Below, piece after piece: positions 39,757 to 50,750 of a stretch of 64,000 nt of DNA (position 1 is its first letter; each line of letters opens with the position of its first letter). The position numbers and the translations under genes were made by a program. This stretch comes from Gigantopelta aegis (taxonomy: Eukaryota; Mollusca; Gastropoda; Neomphalida; Peltospiridae). The stretch is taken from positions 3,111,750 through 3,175,749 of the forward strand of contig NC_054708.1 of NCBI RefSeq assembly GCF_016097555.1, given 5' to 3'. The notes beneath the pieces were generated by a model. That model was given only the letters and a program-made list of their open reading frames with translations. It did no database searches and was not told the DNA's origin.

Positions 39757-42152
39757 GGGCAGTTTCACGGGAAAGGTTGCACTGCTCGTTGATTGGAATA
39801 AAATTTTCATAACTTTAAAATTTAAAGCTCTGTTCTGCTGAAATTTTATAGGTACCTGTGTGAATGGTATAGCAACCTACAAACCAAATTTTATTAAAAT
39901 AACTTGATTTTCCATCAAGTAGTGATTATTTATATATCAAAATAACACATTTACGAGTCTCATTTGCATTTTTGCATTATTCCATCATTATTTTAATAAT
40001 AATGTGGTGTGAAATAGATACTTTTATTTTTATTTATTTGAATACCAGACTACTGGTAAACATTTGTTTACCAACCATATTAAAACTGGATGTTGTGTTA
40101 TAAATTTACAGTATTTTAAAGAACTAATCCCATTTTCCGTTAAAAAAAAATTGAAGATGTCCTGTCATGAACATTGACATATAAATAATTCAAATAACAT
40201 TTTACAACAATTATTTTTGTATTACTATAATCACAATAGACACCTACAGTTGTGCCAAGAACAAAAATCGATGTAATTTTGTTATTTACTTTGAGATATT
40301 TATTGTAACATAGAGCCTAAAAATTTCCGTTAAAAAATGTCCCCTCCTAAACATGGGTCAAATAAATATATACAGGCAGGTTACAAAACTTTAATCATGT
40401 AGCACATGTATAATAGCCTGCAAAAACTAATTTGTATAATTATATTTGTGTGAATTGTATTTCTGTAAATACACAAGATTTTGCATGTTAAACAAAATGT
40501 CCCCTCCTAAACACAATTTTAATATGTATATGTACATCTTTTTGCAAAGTGCTTTTATTACATTATCAATATATCTACTCGAATGGATACAAAATACCAT
40601 TCTATACCAATTTCATAATATATATGAAGTTTGTTTGATAGATTTTTCGTAAAGGGGTTGTGAGATATGATGCATTATTGAGAATTACTGTATGTCTAAA
40701 ATAAAAAATAAAACATGTTTATATGTATGATTTAAATTCATTTAAAATTAACTATCCATTCACTGATGCAGTGGCAATTTTATGTCACAATGTTCAAGTT
40801 CCGGAAAGGACATTTTACAACAAGATTTGATATTGACATGTCTGGGTGTTGCTATGTACATGTGACTTGTATGGAAGTCGGAGACATTTGTTGACAATCT
40901 GCAGGTGTTAGTGGGGTTTGACTGAGAGATGTCAGCTTTGTTTATTATTCTGTCACACTTGGATAGTTGTGCAGTGATCAATTTTGATTCTTTATTCTGC
41001 CATGTGTATATACAGTCAAACTGTTAAACATTCACCATAAGGAGGACGTATCAAATTGGCCTTTTAACACAGGTGGTTGTTTTATACAGGTCAGTTCATA
41101 TTACTACCGAATCTGATGTTTTTTAAGAATACTGTTTACTATGACGAGGGTTATTACATTGGACCAATACACATTGCAAGTGTAAAGTGCTTGAAGGTGA
41201 TCATATTTGTATGAAATTCCATGAATGTAAATTGACATCAACATTTAAATGTCCACGGACAAGGTCCACCCAGACTGTCGGAGTGGAGTGCTTAGAAAGT
41301 CGTTTCATCTTTCTTGGGCCTTTAACGGTTCAAGGACATGAGCTTTTATTCTGCCACAGTTGAAGGACATAAAATCCAAGTATTACCAAATACAGCTGAC
41401 AAATAAGGACACTGCAGGCTAAGTAGATTGTATGTCTTGTATGCAGCAGTATACATATGAATGACCGGTAATCTTTCAAAGTTAATTATCTAATTACACC
41501 ATTACATGCAGATTCATATCAAATATTATTTCCAAATACAATTATGAATTAAAATTAAAAAAAAAAGATTAAGAGCAATCTCAGTTTATTTAACTGAAAT
41601 TTACATGTTAAAAAAACATGTCCCCTCCTAAACGGAATTGCCATTTTCACACTGCATTGTTTGAAAGCTTATATCACTGCTAATACTAATAGAATCAACA
41701 TTATTTTTAACTAGTATTCAAAAAAACATATTGAAATTTCATTTCTAATTCAGTTATAGACATTCTGTTTGTAAGATTAGTATTTAATTTAAATAGAAGA
41801 ATATTGCTAAAATATTAACAAAAATCATCAGAAGACTTAAAATCCTTGGCCTTATTAATGAAAAAATAGTTACTCCTATTAAAAAAAACCCCTCAGTTTA
41901 TCCTTAGAAATGTATCACATAAAAGCTTATGATTATGCTGTACCTATGTGTCCTCATATTTTTATGCTGTGCATGTAATCATATCACTGATTATTTTATA
42001 AACCGTAACAGCTGTAGGTCCAAAAAAATTTATAAAACATTTCTCTAGTCGTATTGCTTTTTAAAAATATAGGTTTTTTTTATAGAATGCTGCATAGTTC
42101 ATTTTTGGGTCCCATTGAGACTCTTTATGCAACCTTTCCCGTGAAATTGCCC
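39757..42152. mobile_element. 2,396-bp TTAA-flanked element without a transposase
   Basis: The left end is gggcagtttcacgggaaagg and continues ttgca; the right end is the inverse with a single mismatch, over about 25 bp. TTAA flanks both ends (39753-39756, 42153-42156), inside a SINE tail that is intact apart from the insertion. The motif tgtcccctcctaaac occurs at 40338, 40498 and 41619. All open frames are under 80 codons with no recognisable domain, so it is non-autonomous. It is large for a MITE. Confidence 0.92.
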
Positions 42153-42884
42153 TTAAACAATCATTCATCCATTCTATATAGTTGTTTGGCAGTTATGCTA
42201 ATATGAATAAATGTTGTTATCCAGATTCGGGAATTTTCGTTTATTTCGGGCAAACCCCCCCCCCCCCCCCATCTAAAAATGGGAGCCCGTACGCCTTTGA
42301 GGACACCAAGACCACGTTCTGTCAAATATTCAAACCTGTAGGCCTATCTCCACTTTTTTTCCTTTGTTAAGACGAGACAAAAACGAAAGCATTTCATTAT
42401 AAGACTGCAGTCTATGACAGTCGTTTGTTTCGAAACCGGTGGTAACCGATCAACTTGCAATACTTCCCGTTTCCATGCAGTTTACATATCATAAAGAAAA
42501 TGCTTATTTTCAATAATTTAGTAAATAACTATTTATACCTCAGGCGCATGAGTACTGCCACCACAGCATTCAAGTCCGTCATGCCATCGAAAATGATAGG
42601 GGGAAAAAGTGTGCAAAAGTTTCACCAAAGATATGAAAAAACACGCATAAGTTCAAAATATGGAATATCAGTCATCATGTTGGTCAGTTTTGCATAGAAT
42701 ATAGTAGATATAGCCTCCAAATGTCTACTATAAACCTTTTTGAAGGAAGGAAATGTTTTATTTAAACGTCAGTTTCAGCTTTGCTTGAATAAACTTCAAC
42801 AATGGGCAACTGACAATGGATTTCGATTCTCGAACTAAAAAACCATCTGTAGGCCAATGCATATCTGCCAGAAAAGGAAGGAAG

Positions 42885-43194
42885 GAAATGTTTTATTTAA
42901 CGACGCACTGAACACATTTTATTGACGGTTATATGGCGTCAGACATATGGTTCAGGACCACAGAGAGGGGAAAACCGCTGTCGCCACTTCATGGGCTACT
43001 CTTTTCGTTAAGCAGCAAGGGATCTGTTATATACACCATCCCACAGACAGGATAGCACATACCACGGCTTTTGTTACACCATTTGTAGAGCACTGGCTGG
43101 AACAAAAAATAGCCCAATGGGCCCACCGACGGGAATTGATCCTAGATCGACCGCGCATCAGGCGAGCGCTGTACCACTAAGCTACGCCCTGCCC
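42885..43194 (-). mobile_element. tRNA-derived SINE, near full length
   Basis: Read on the minus strand it starts ggggcagggcgtagcttagt with ggtacagcgctcgcc (A box) and then the B-box-like ggatcaattcc. It continues through gggcccattgggctatttt and the body gatcccttgctgct to the tail taaataaaacatttc. It is uninterrupted. Confidence 0.93.
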
Positions 43195-43501
43195 CTTGAA
43201 ACGTTTTGAATGCCCTCACCACGGGCAGGGATCCACGTGTTTGTCATGCCCGTTAGCTCATGTCGTTACCACCAATAGCACTGACTATGACTATCGTACG
43301 AAGTGACTATGATTCGTCCTTGGTTAGGCTGGCAGTCCTCTTATACCCGACACACCGGACTTATTTACGGGAGCAGGCATATACATGTAACATCATTGTG
43401 TCTTCCTGCGTTAGGGGGGTGGAGGGGGTGGGAATGCGAACGTTTTAGTGGTCATGATCGCCATAACATTTGTCTGGACAGGGGTTCGATCCTCAGTCTC
43501 G

Positions 43502-43629
43502 ACCCCCCCCCCCCCCCCCCACCTCCGTAGCCCGAGTATTCTGACGGTTATGAAAGCTAGACGATCATTTAGACATTTATCAAACCTCTCTGGATATTTG
43601 GACTGTCCGTCAGTGTACTCGGGCTACAG

Positions 43630-43661
<32 letters not shown>

Positions 43662-43705
43662 ACCCCCCCCCCCCCCCCCCCCACCCCCCCCCCCCCCCCC
43701 CCCCA
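43502..43705. repeat. Poly-C tracts around a short foldback element
   Basis: C-runs lie at 43503-43520 and, broken by single A bases, at 43630-43704. They bracket the 101-bp foldback at 43527-43627. Such long C-runs are prone to sequencing length error. Confidence 0.85.
43527..43627. mobile_element. 101-bp foldback MITE
   Basis: The left arm gtagcccgagtattctgacg and right arm cgtcagtgtactcgggctac are inverted copies with two mismatches over 20 bp. The core is about 60 bp and non-coding. Confidence 0.8.
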
Positions 43706-44350
43706 TTGCTAGCATTCTTCTGCAAATAATATACTAATCGTCCCAGAACCCTCTCACCGTAACTTTTAAAATGTTTATTTAGTTATATATTACGTATTTA
43801 TATTTATAACATAATAAAAGCACGAAAAAATACATGGTAAAATCCCAAACAAATAACTACATGTAATAGTAATAATTACTACAAAGTTCGGTACGTCGCT
43901 GTGATGTCTGTACAACAATGTTTTACAACGATGTTGCATAATCGATATTGGTCTACAGGAATGTTGTATTATGAAAATCAGCCAATCCACGGACGACAAT
44001 TCCGTCAGCTGCAGAACAGCTATTTTGGGAACAAAGCAATGGACACCTTGCGTTTTAATCTGTCAAAGTGAACACTTTGCTATCAGGTGATCCGCAGTGT
44101 TGTTGACGATGCTGGAGTAATGCTTGTTCCGTCCCACACACCTCGATGACGGCGACCACGGCACCAGCGTGACGCCTCAAATCTTGGAGGCGTCCCAATG
44201 GTCACATTAAAAATGGGATGATTTCCAAACATCACTTCGGCCAAAATCACTACTTGGTCGAAGGGGAAAAAAAACACAAATTGTTGGAGAAAAGCAAACG
44301 AAAACAGTGGTGACTGTTTTAGTGTAGAAGTAGCGAGTGGATAAAAAGAC

Positions 44351-44534
44351 ATGCAGCGTGCACGATTCGTTGTTGCTGTTGTCGTAGTCTGCGTTTCCCT
44401 GCTGGCAGCGGCGGGGCTGCGGTCGACGTCATTTGCATGCAGTGGTCGCAAGGTGCTCCGAGGCCAAAAAGGAATGATTTCTGACGGTCCTGATAAATAC
44501 CTGGCTAACGCCCATTGCGAGTGGCTCATTGACG
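44351..44534 (+). CDS. MEGF8: MEGF8 exon 1 (start, signal peptide, start of CUB)
   Basis: ATG in the context aaagacATGc. Sixty-one codons plus one base, ending NAHCEWLID. The donor is gtaagac. Cys30 and Cys56 are the first CUB disulphide pair. Confidence 0.9.
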
Positions 44535-47500
44535 GTAAGACAATGTAGTACATGGTTAACCACACTAAGACACATCCTGGCAGGTTCCTAGCACTGTAGT
44601 GTAGGCTAATTAGGTCACTTAAAAAAAAAAAAAAAATCATCAACATTGTTTGACATTTCAACACAGTTTAATAATTGTGGGTATGTACTTTTAAAAAAGA
44701 ATAAAATGTCATTAAAAGTAGCCCATACAAAACATTAATTTGTGATTTCCTATCTTGACTAAACCAGCCTTGAACTTGTACCAGGCAACTGCAGGCCTCT
44801 GATAATGTAACTGATATAAAGCAAGAACCATTGTTTAATTTGTGCATCACTCAAGGAAATCTAATTTTGTGTAACCTGTTTTAGTTTTGAGAGTAAATTT
44901 AGTGGATAATGGATTGTGCACAAAAGAAATGGGTTACCCTGGGCTAACATATTTTTAATTCTCGGATGCCTGCATTGCCATTAAGAGTTACTTACACGTG
45001 ATATAAGTTCTGTTTTTTAAATTATCATTCACTCAGAGCTTACACTGGAAAGAATTTTAGTTTAGCCAATTTTCACATGTAGAGTATTTCCTTGAAAATC
45101 ATTCAATTGAAGTGGCTACTTTATGGACAATTTTATTGGCCACATGCTAAGTATTGTTCTTGTGGCCACTTTATATAAATATTATCAAGTGGTTAATTTA
45201 GAAATGGACAGGGTGAGCCCTGCTCATTGAATAACCACCGAACTATACTGACATCCAAAAGAAACTTTACATACATAAAATTAGAATAATTTGATAAATA
45301 TTTGTTGCTAATTGAAAAGAACCAATTTAGAACCTTACAAACACTTTGCATGTATCATGAAATGCATTGTGACGTTTAGATGTTGAACTTGCATCATGAT
45401 ACACTTTCATATCCCACTGTGTACTGTTTGTAAAGTTTCTTTTGGACGTCGCTATACATTGTGACGTTTAGATGTTGAACTTGAATCATGATACACTTCC
45501 ATATCCCACTGTGTACCGTTTGTAAAGTTTCTTTTGGATGTCGCTATACATTGTGACGTTTAGATGTTGAACTTGCATCATGATACACTTTCATATCCCA
45601 CTGTGTACCGTTTGTAAAGTTTCTTTTGGACGTCGCTATGCATTCTGCTGTCCAATCCAGATTTTAATCTGTCATTACAAATGGACGGATGGACAAGTGG
45701 ATATGGAAAGATGTGTCTCATTATTAGTGCATATTAAAATATTCTTGAAACGTTTACTATTTCCAGCTGGCAGTCCCAACAAGACGATCCATCTAGAATT
45801 CAAGAACATGGCCACGGAGTGCTCGTTTGACTTCCTGTTTATCTACGACGGGAACTCGTACGCCAGCCCACTGATTGCCAGCCTCAGTGGAGACAGCCCA
45901 CCCAACCCAGTACTGGCCACGTCAGGATTTGTAAGTAAAATGGCCCACCATTACCCCCTGTGGTTACGGTTAGAATTAGATTTGAGGTTAGGGTTAGTTT
46001 TGGTGTTAGGTTAGTTTTGGTGTTAGGTTAGTTTTGGGGTTAGGGTTAGTTTTGGGGTTATGGTGCGGGAACCTCTTTGTACATACATGTATCAATATAG
46101 TGGGGAGTAACAGGCATTTTACCTTCTAACCTGATCAACTCATGTTAACATAGATATCAGTATAAAAGGTATTCCAGATACAGAGGCGGATTCATGATAT
46201 ATTTTGTAGGTAAGTGGGACTAGTGATCAGGAAGAGAGCACATGGACTAATTCATCAAAAGGACATCCCAATGTGAAACAAATTAAAAGATTCAAAAAGG
46301 GGCACTGGAATATTTTTAGGGAGTAGGGCGGGTCTCCCGGTCCGGTCTACCTTGAATCGGTCTCTCAGATAAATATAGGTATAAGACACAGACCCCACAG
46401 TGATGAATACCAGAGTGGTGGATCCAGAAAATCCATTTGACAAATGGCCGAAAGCCACAAATGTTCACGAAGGGATTCCTCAGATTCTCCAAAATAAAAA
46501 AATAAATATATGTAACTGTCACACAATTTAAGGGGCCCGGGCCTCTGTGTCCCCTGCTTAGATCTGCCACTGAATACTATATTTATCTGGCAACAATTTA
46601 TAGAGGTGTGAGCTTTTTCAATCCTTGTCTATTGTACAAATTTCATAAAAATATAACTATTCAGTATCACTATTTCCAGTTGCAACATTTGATGTCATGA
46701 ATTTCCATTGCTGTATAAGACATGTTTTTGCACATAAAACACCCTTTTAATTGTAGTTGCATTCAAAAAATATATTCCACAATCCAAACAAGAGTGTTAA
46801 AACACGTTGTCAATTATATAGATGTCAGTATTAAAATGCTTTAAATCTGTTGTACTTACTAGTAATAACAATGGCTGCTATTTAAATAAAGATGACTGTT
46901 AAATAAACAGACTTTTGAAAATAATTGCAAGAACAATAATTTCATTCGCATGTTACTTAGATACATATATCATTTTGCATAATCTAATTTTCGTTAGTAC
47001 ATTAAATTTATATGGTCATGATGAGCTATGCAAAAATGAAATGGGTTACGTGAATTTGTTTTGCGTATCTCATAAATAGTTTACGTCAATTTTCAGTTCT
47101 CGTGTATGGTGAACTACAGGTTACTCATAAATGGGTTACGTCAATTTTCAGTTCTCGTGTATAGTGAACTACAGGTTACTCGTAAATGGGTTACGTCAAT
47201 TTTCAGTTCTCGTGTATAGTGAACTACAGGTTACTCGTAAATGGGTTACGTCAATTTTCAGTTCTCATGTATAGTGAACTACAGGTTCCTCATAAATAAA
47301 ATAGGCTACCTAAATTTATTTTTGCACTTCTAAACCAGTGGAATAACATCTGGAGTGGTTGGAGTTGAGGGTGGGGGACAGTCACCAGTGTTCAGGGGCC
47401 ACAGTCTCTAGTTCATGACATCTCAGGCTTTAAAGCATATTTTCAGTTGTGTGAGGAGGCATGATAATGATGACTACTAGCTTGAAGCAAGGGTGTATCG

Positions 47501-48672
47501 TGTATTGTGTTCTGTGTTCCAGATGCTGTTGTACCTGTTCAGCGACCGGAACTACATGAAGGAGGGGTTTGAGGCCACCTACCTGATCCTCGACTGCCCC
47601 TGGAACTGTAGTGGCCATGGCCAGTGTGTGGACTACCGGTGTCGCTGTACCCAGGACTACACCGGCGCCGCCTGCGACCGCCTTGCCTGCCCCGACAACT
47701 GCAGCAAACACGGGGTCTGCAGACCGGGCGGTGGCGGGCAGCACAGTAAGTGTGTGTGTGACAAGGGATACGTCGGCTCCAACTGTGGTCTTTCCATTCA
47801 TGATGAGGTAGGTGCGGGAGAATGGTTTTCTCTCGAAGAGACCAGCACGAAGTTTAAACCTCGAACATTTCACACGGGAGCATTTTTGGAATCGACTGAC
47901 TGTTTATGGATATTCGGTGGATATGATTTAAATTCCGTGTTGAATGACTTGGTTAAGTTCTGCATGACTACGAATGAATGGGAGAGTGTGGTGCAGACCG
48001 AACCCTGGCCCAGTGCGAGGAAGGGCCACGCGATGGCGGCTGTTTCCGACGGCTTGTTTATATTCGGAGGAATTCTTCAGAATGGTTCTCACAGCAACGA
48101 TCTGTGGTTCTTCAACGCGACGACGAACCGTTTCTCTCAGCGTGCCGTGAACAGCACCATCATCCCTCTTCCCGTCACAGGCCACACCTTGACTACTGTG
48201 CAATCGTGGATTTATTTATTTGGCGGGAAGGGAGAGGACCGTGTTTTAATCGACTACATGTACAGAATCGATGCCGAGAAATCGGAACAGTGGGAGCGAG
48301 TCTACTTCAAGGGAGGTAACTTCCCGCGAAAGCGTCTGGTTGGCCACTCGACGGTGTACCACAAAGAGTCGAAGTCTCTGGTCGTGTTCGGGGGCTACCT
48401 TCAGCGGAGCGCGCTGATCAGCGAGCGCACGAGCCATGTGCACATGTTCCACGTCGACGACAACTACTGGTCGGATCTCGACAACCGCGATGCCAATAAG
48501 TCGAGCGACCCGATCCGCGGCGCCTTCCACTCAGTGGTCGTCATGGGCAACTACCTGGTGGTGTACGGCGGCAACACACACATCCACCACCGCCTCGAGG
48601 TCTGCTACAACGAGGGCTTCTACTTCTACCACCTCGGCTGCCACGTCTGGGTCAACAGCACACACTTCTCAG
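44351..48672 (+). CDS. MEGF8: MEGF8 (multiple EGF-like domains protein 8), first three coding exons, partial
   Basis: MEGF8 is a very large single-pass cell-surface protein; in vertebrates it works with the E3 ligase MGRN1/RNF157 to restrain Hedgehog signalling and is needed for left-right patterning (known for the family). Exons 44351-44534, 45767-45930 and 47523-48672 join in phase to about 499 residues. They encode a signal peptide (1-29, hydrophobic VVAVVVVCVSLLAAA), a CUB domain (about 30-140, ATECSFDFLFIYDGN), EGF modules at 141-167 and 172-204, then the kelch region with repeated FGG/YGG strands. The end CYNEGFYFYHLGCHVW is distinctive of MEGF8 rather than attractin, which is the nearest alternative. 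Six or more N-glycosylation sequons are present. The rest of the gene lies to the right, beyond the window. Confidence 0.93.
44535..45766 (+). other. MEGF8 intron 1
   Basis: AT-rich intron; its only recognised feature is the 92-bp tandem repeat at 45369-45645. Confidence 0.8.
45369..45645. repeat. 92-bp tandem repeat, 3 copies
   Basis: Copies start at 45369, 45461 and 45553 with gtgacgtttagatgttgaac. They also share gtttgtaaagtttcttttgg. Confidence 0.95.
45767..45930 (+). CDS. MEGF8: MEGF8 exon 2 (CUB)
   Basis: The acceptor is ctatttccag; the exon completes Ala62 and encodes residues 63-116. It contains NKTIHLEFKN, ATECSFDFLFIYDG and SPLIASLSG. The donor is gtaagt. Phase 0 at the end. Confidence 0.94.
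45931..47522 (+). other. MEGF8 intron 2
   Basis: Contains short ggttagttttgg repeats at 45985-46060 and the 55-bp array at 47081-47300. No other recognised feature. Confidence 0.75.
47081..47300. repeat. 55-bp minisatellite, 4 copies
   Basis: Copies start at 47081, 47136, 47191 and 47246 with ttacgtcaattttcagttct and share agtgaactacaggtt. Confidence 0.95.
47523..48672 (+). CDS. MEGF8: MEGF8 exon 3 (end of CUB, EGF 1-2, kelch)
   Basis: A large 1,150-bp exon from acceptor tctgtgttccag to donor ggtaaca. It encodes LLYLFSDRNYMKEGFEATY, the EGF modules CPWNCSGHGQC and CPDNCSKHGVC, and kelch strands LWIFGGYDLNS, GLFIFGGIL, IYLFGGKGE, LVVFGGYLQ and LVVYGGNTH. The exon is strongly GC- and CpG-richer than its flanks. 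Overlapping frames on the other strand are shadows. Confidence 0.96.
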
Positions 48673-48745
48673 GTAACAGAGGCATCTCAGTTCAGGTGGG
48701 CTGTTGCCCATGCACACTGTAGCCCATGTAAAGTGGAAACCAGGA

Positions 48746-48832
48746 GGGCTACAGACCACCTGCCTAGTCCAAAATAATGTGCAAAAATCTATTATAAAGA
48801 TTATTTTGGGCTAGGCAGATATTTTGTAGCCC
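48746..48832. mobile_element. 87-bp foldback element just after MEGF8 exon 3
   Basis: Left arm gggctacagaccacctgcct and right arm aggcagatattttgtagccc are inverted copies; the inner agtccaaaata/tattttgggct also pair. Close to a perfect hairpin; probably a foldback MITE. Confidence 0.75.
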
Positions 48833-48837
48833 GCCTT

Positions 48838-49305
48838 GGCCCCGTTTCCTAAAGCAATCTTAGTGCTAAGATCACATTAAAGTGACAGACCCTAGTTTTT
48901 AAACACTAAGGCATATTTTTCACTATTGGAGCTGTTTATGATCACTGAAATTAAACTTTACTTATAATTTATTCTTTAGATTATCCATTTCCTTACATCC
49001 GAAGCGTTTCTGGTCATCCTGATGTTTCTAATATCACAAAATGCATTTTTCATATTTTTAAAAACTCACCTGTGTCTAAGAAGTAACATTTATGGAGTAG
49101 AGTTTTAAAGTCTATTTTTAAAGGTATTTCAACATCACAGACTCTTGTTTCACTCTCTTGTTACATTATTGATATGTGTTCCAGCTTTGTAACCTAATCA
49201 AACTTGGTGTCCATTTGTACGGGTTGAAACTAGGGTCTGCACCTTTAAGGGCATTATTAATTGACTACCTTATGCACCTAGGATGATTGTTTCATGGAAC
49301 AGGCC
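48838..49305. mobile_element. MITE interrupted by a second MITE
   Basis: The left end ggccccgtttcctaaagcaa and the right end, inverse of ggcctgttccatgaaacaat, are imperfect inverted repeats. Most of its centre is the inserted TTAA element at 48881-49244. Confidence 0.65.
48881..49244. mobile_element. 364-bp TTAA-flanked MITE
   Basis: Ends agtgacagaccctagttt and aaactagggtctgcacct form an 18-bp inverted repeat with three changes, flanked by TTAA at 48877-48880 and 49245-49248. It is the third TTAA element in the window and unrelated in sequence to the other two. Confidence 0.85.
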
Positions 49306-49583
49306 TTGGTCAGTACTTTACTGAGGCAGCTGCATACAAATAATGAAAGATTAAGTCCATGTAGAATGAAATATTTAGCCTAACTGTTCTTGTGACAAAT
49401 ATCTACTCAGCATTCGAAATAAGCACTTGTCTGTTTGTCCTGACAAGTAAAAACCTGTTCAGACAAGCAAAATGTACATCAGTGGTTGTCCAGTGGACAA
49501 GTAAAAATGTCAATGCAATTTTATTTTGAGCAATCAAAAATATGGTCTTTGTGCTTGAATAAAACTAAAAATTAGTTTGAACA

Positions 49584-49843
49584 AGTGAAAACATTGGTGG
49601 ACAAGTAGATTTCTAGATGTACTTGTCCGGTGGACTAGTGAAAACATTGGTGGACAAGTAGATTTCTAGATGTACTTGTCCGGTGGACTAGTGAAAACAT
49701 TGGTGGACAAGTAGATTTCTAGATGTACTTGTCCGGTGGACTAGTGAAAACATTGGTGGACAAGTAGATTTCTAGATGTACTTATCTGGTGGACTAGTGA
49801 AAACATTGGTGGACAAGTAGATTTCTAGATATACTTGTCCGGT
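49584..49843. repeat. 53-bp minisatellite, 5 copies
   Basis: Copies start at 49584, 49637, 49690, 49743 and 49796 with agtgaaaacattggtggaca. Each also contains agatttctagatgtactt. Confidence 0.95.
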
Positions 49844-49844
49844 T

Positions 49845-50494
49845 ATAAATACATGGATGAGAAGGTTGTTAACACCACTTGGAAGAATAGCTATAATAAA
49901 ATCTCTGTTAATATATAAGGTTAGTTATCTACTTCTAACATTACCAAATCCATCAGAAACATTTCAGAAAGAATTGCACACGATATTATTTAAATTTGTA
50001 TGGAATCAAAAGCCAGACAGGATAAAAAGAATAACTTTGTGTAAACCTGTTAATGAGGGAGGTCTCGGAATGATAGATATATTTAACTATACTAAAGCTT
50101 TGAAAATTACACGACTACGAAAATTGGAAACCAAAGATCCAAATTGGAAACCTATTCTTTTTGCATGTTTTCCAAACTCTCTGTTTGGTAATGATTTCCC
50201 CCAATTGTGCTTAAAACATGTAAAAAAAAAATATTTTGAAAAGACTGTATCGTTGCATTCCCTGACTTCTCATCATTAATTAATGTTTCATCTTTTGAAG
50301 ACTTTTTATCAGAGCAGGTGGGTGGGGGTTGGGGTGGGGTGGAGTGGGGTGGGGTTTGGAAGCCAGTACCCTAAAGTATTATATTATGTTGTTTTATTAT
50401 TTTTATACATGTACACAACCTATGTTTTACCCTTGGCATGTGTTCTAATTGTAAACAAGGGGCTGGTAATAATAAAATAAATTTAAAAAAAATA
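49845..50494 (+). pseudogene. 3' remnant of an L1/Tx1-like LINE
   Basis: An open stretch reads LTPLGRIAIIKSLLIYKVSY, then HTILFKFVWNQKPDRIKRIT and NEGGLGMIDIFNYTKALKI. This is the region after the reverse-transcriptase core in L1/Tx1-type elements. It stops at 50279. The 3' end runs to ctggtaataataaaataaat and an A-rich tail at 50494. The 5' part, including the RT catalytic site, is missing. Confidence 0.82.
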
Positions 50495-50651
50495 TATTAT
50501 GTAGACTGACAATATATACTTTCTCTTCTTAAAACGTAAAGCTGACAATAACAGAATATATAAACTAAAGGAACTGTTCTAAGTTTACCACCTAATGTAA
50601 GATGTTTCTGATTAACAGTCTTTTGGGAGGACTAAAATTACATCAATGTAT

Positions 50652-50746
50652 GTAATCAGTACATTTTCTTGTAATCAGTACATTTTCTTGTAATCAGTAC
50701 ATTTTCTTGTAATCAGTACATTTTCTTGTAATCAGTACATTTTCTT
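50652..50746. repeat. 19-bp tandem repeat, 5 copies
   Basis: gtaatcagtacattttctt repeated five times, directly left of the CAGGG MITE. Confidence 0.96.
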
Positions 50747-50750
50747 GACT

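Noticed and set aside
40446..40981. Small open frames as a piggyBac transposase in the TTAA element
   Set aside because: They are under 75 codons with no DDD-type motif or similarity I can recognise.
44083..44664. A 193-codon minus-strand open frame
   Set aside because: It is antisense to MEGF8 exon 1 and its 5' flank. The plus strand has a signal peptide, CUB residues and a good donor, while the minus frame has no domain.
47523..48672. Attractin rather than MEGF8
   Set aside because: Both share CUB, EGF and kelch domains, but the order signal peptide-CUB-EGF-EGF-kelch without an EGF before the CUB, and the FYFYHLGCHVW ending, fit MEGF8 better.
47430..48777. Several other frames over the large MEGF8 exon
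   Set aside because: They are shadows of a GC-rich exon in other frames and show no family features.
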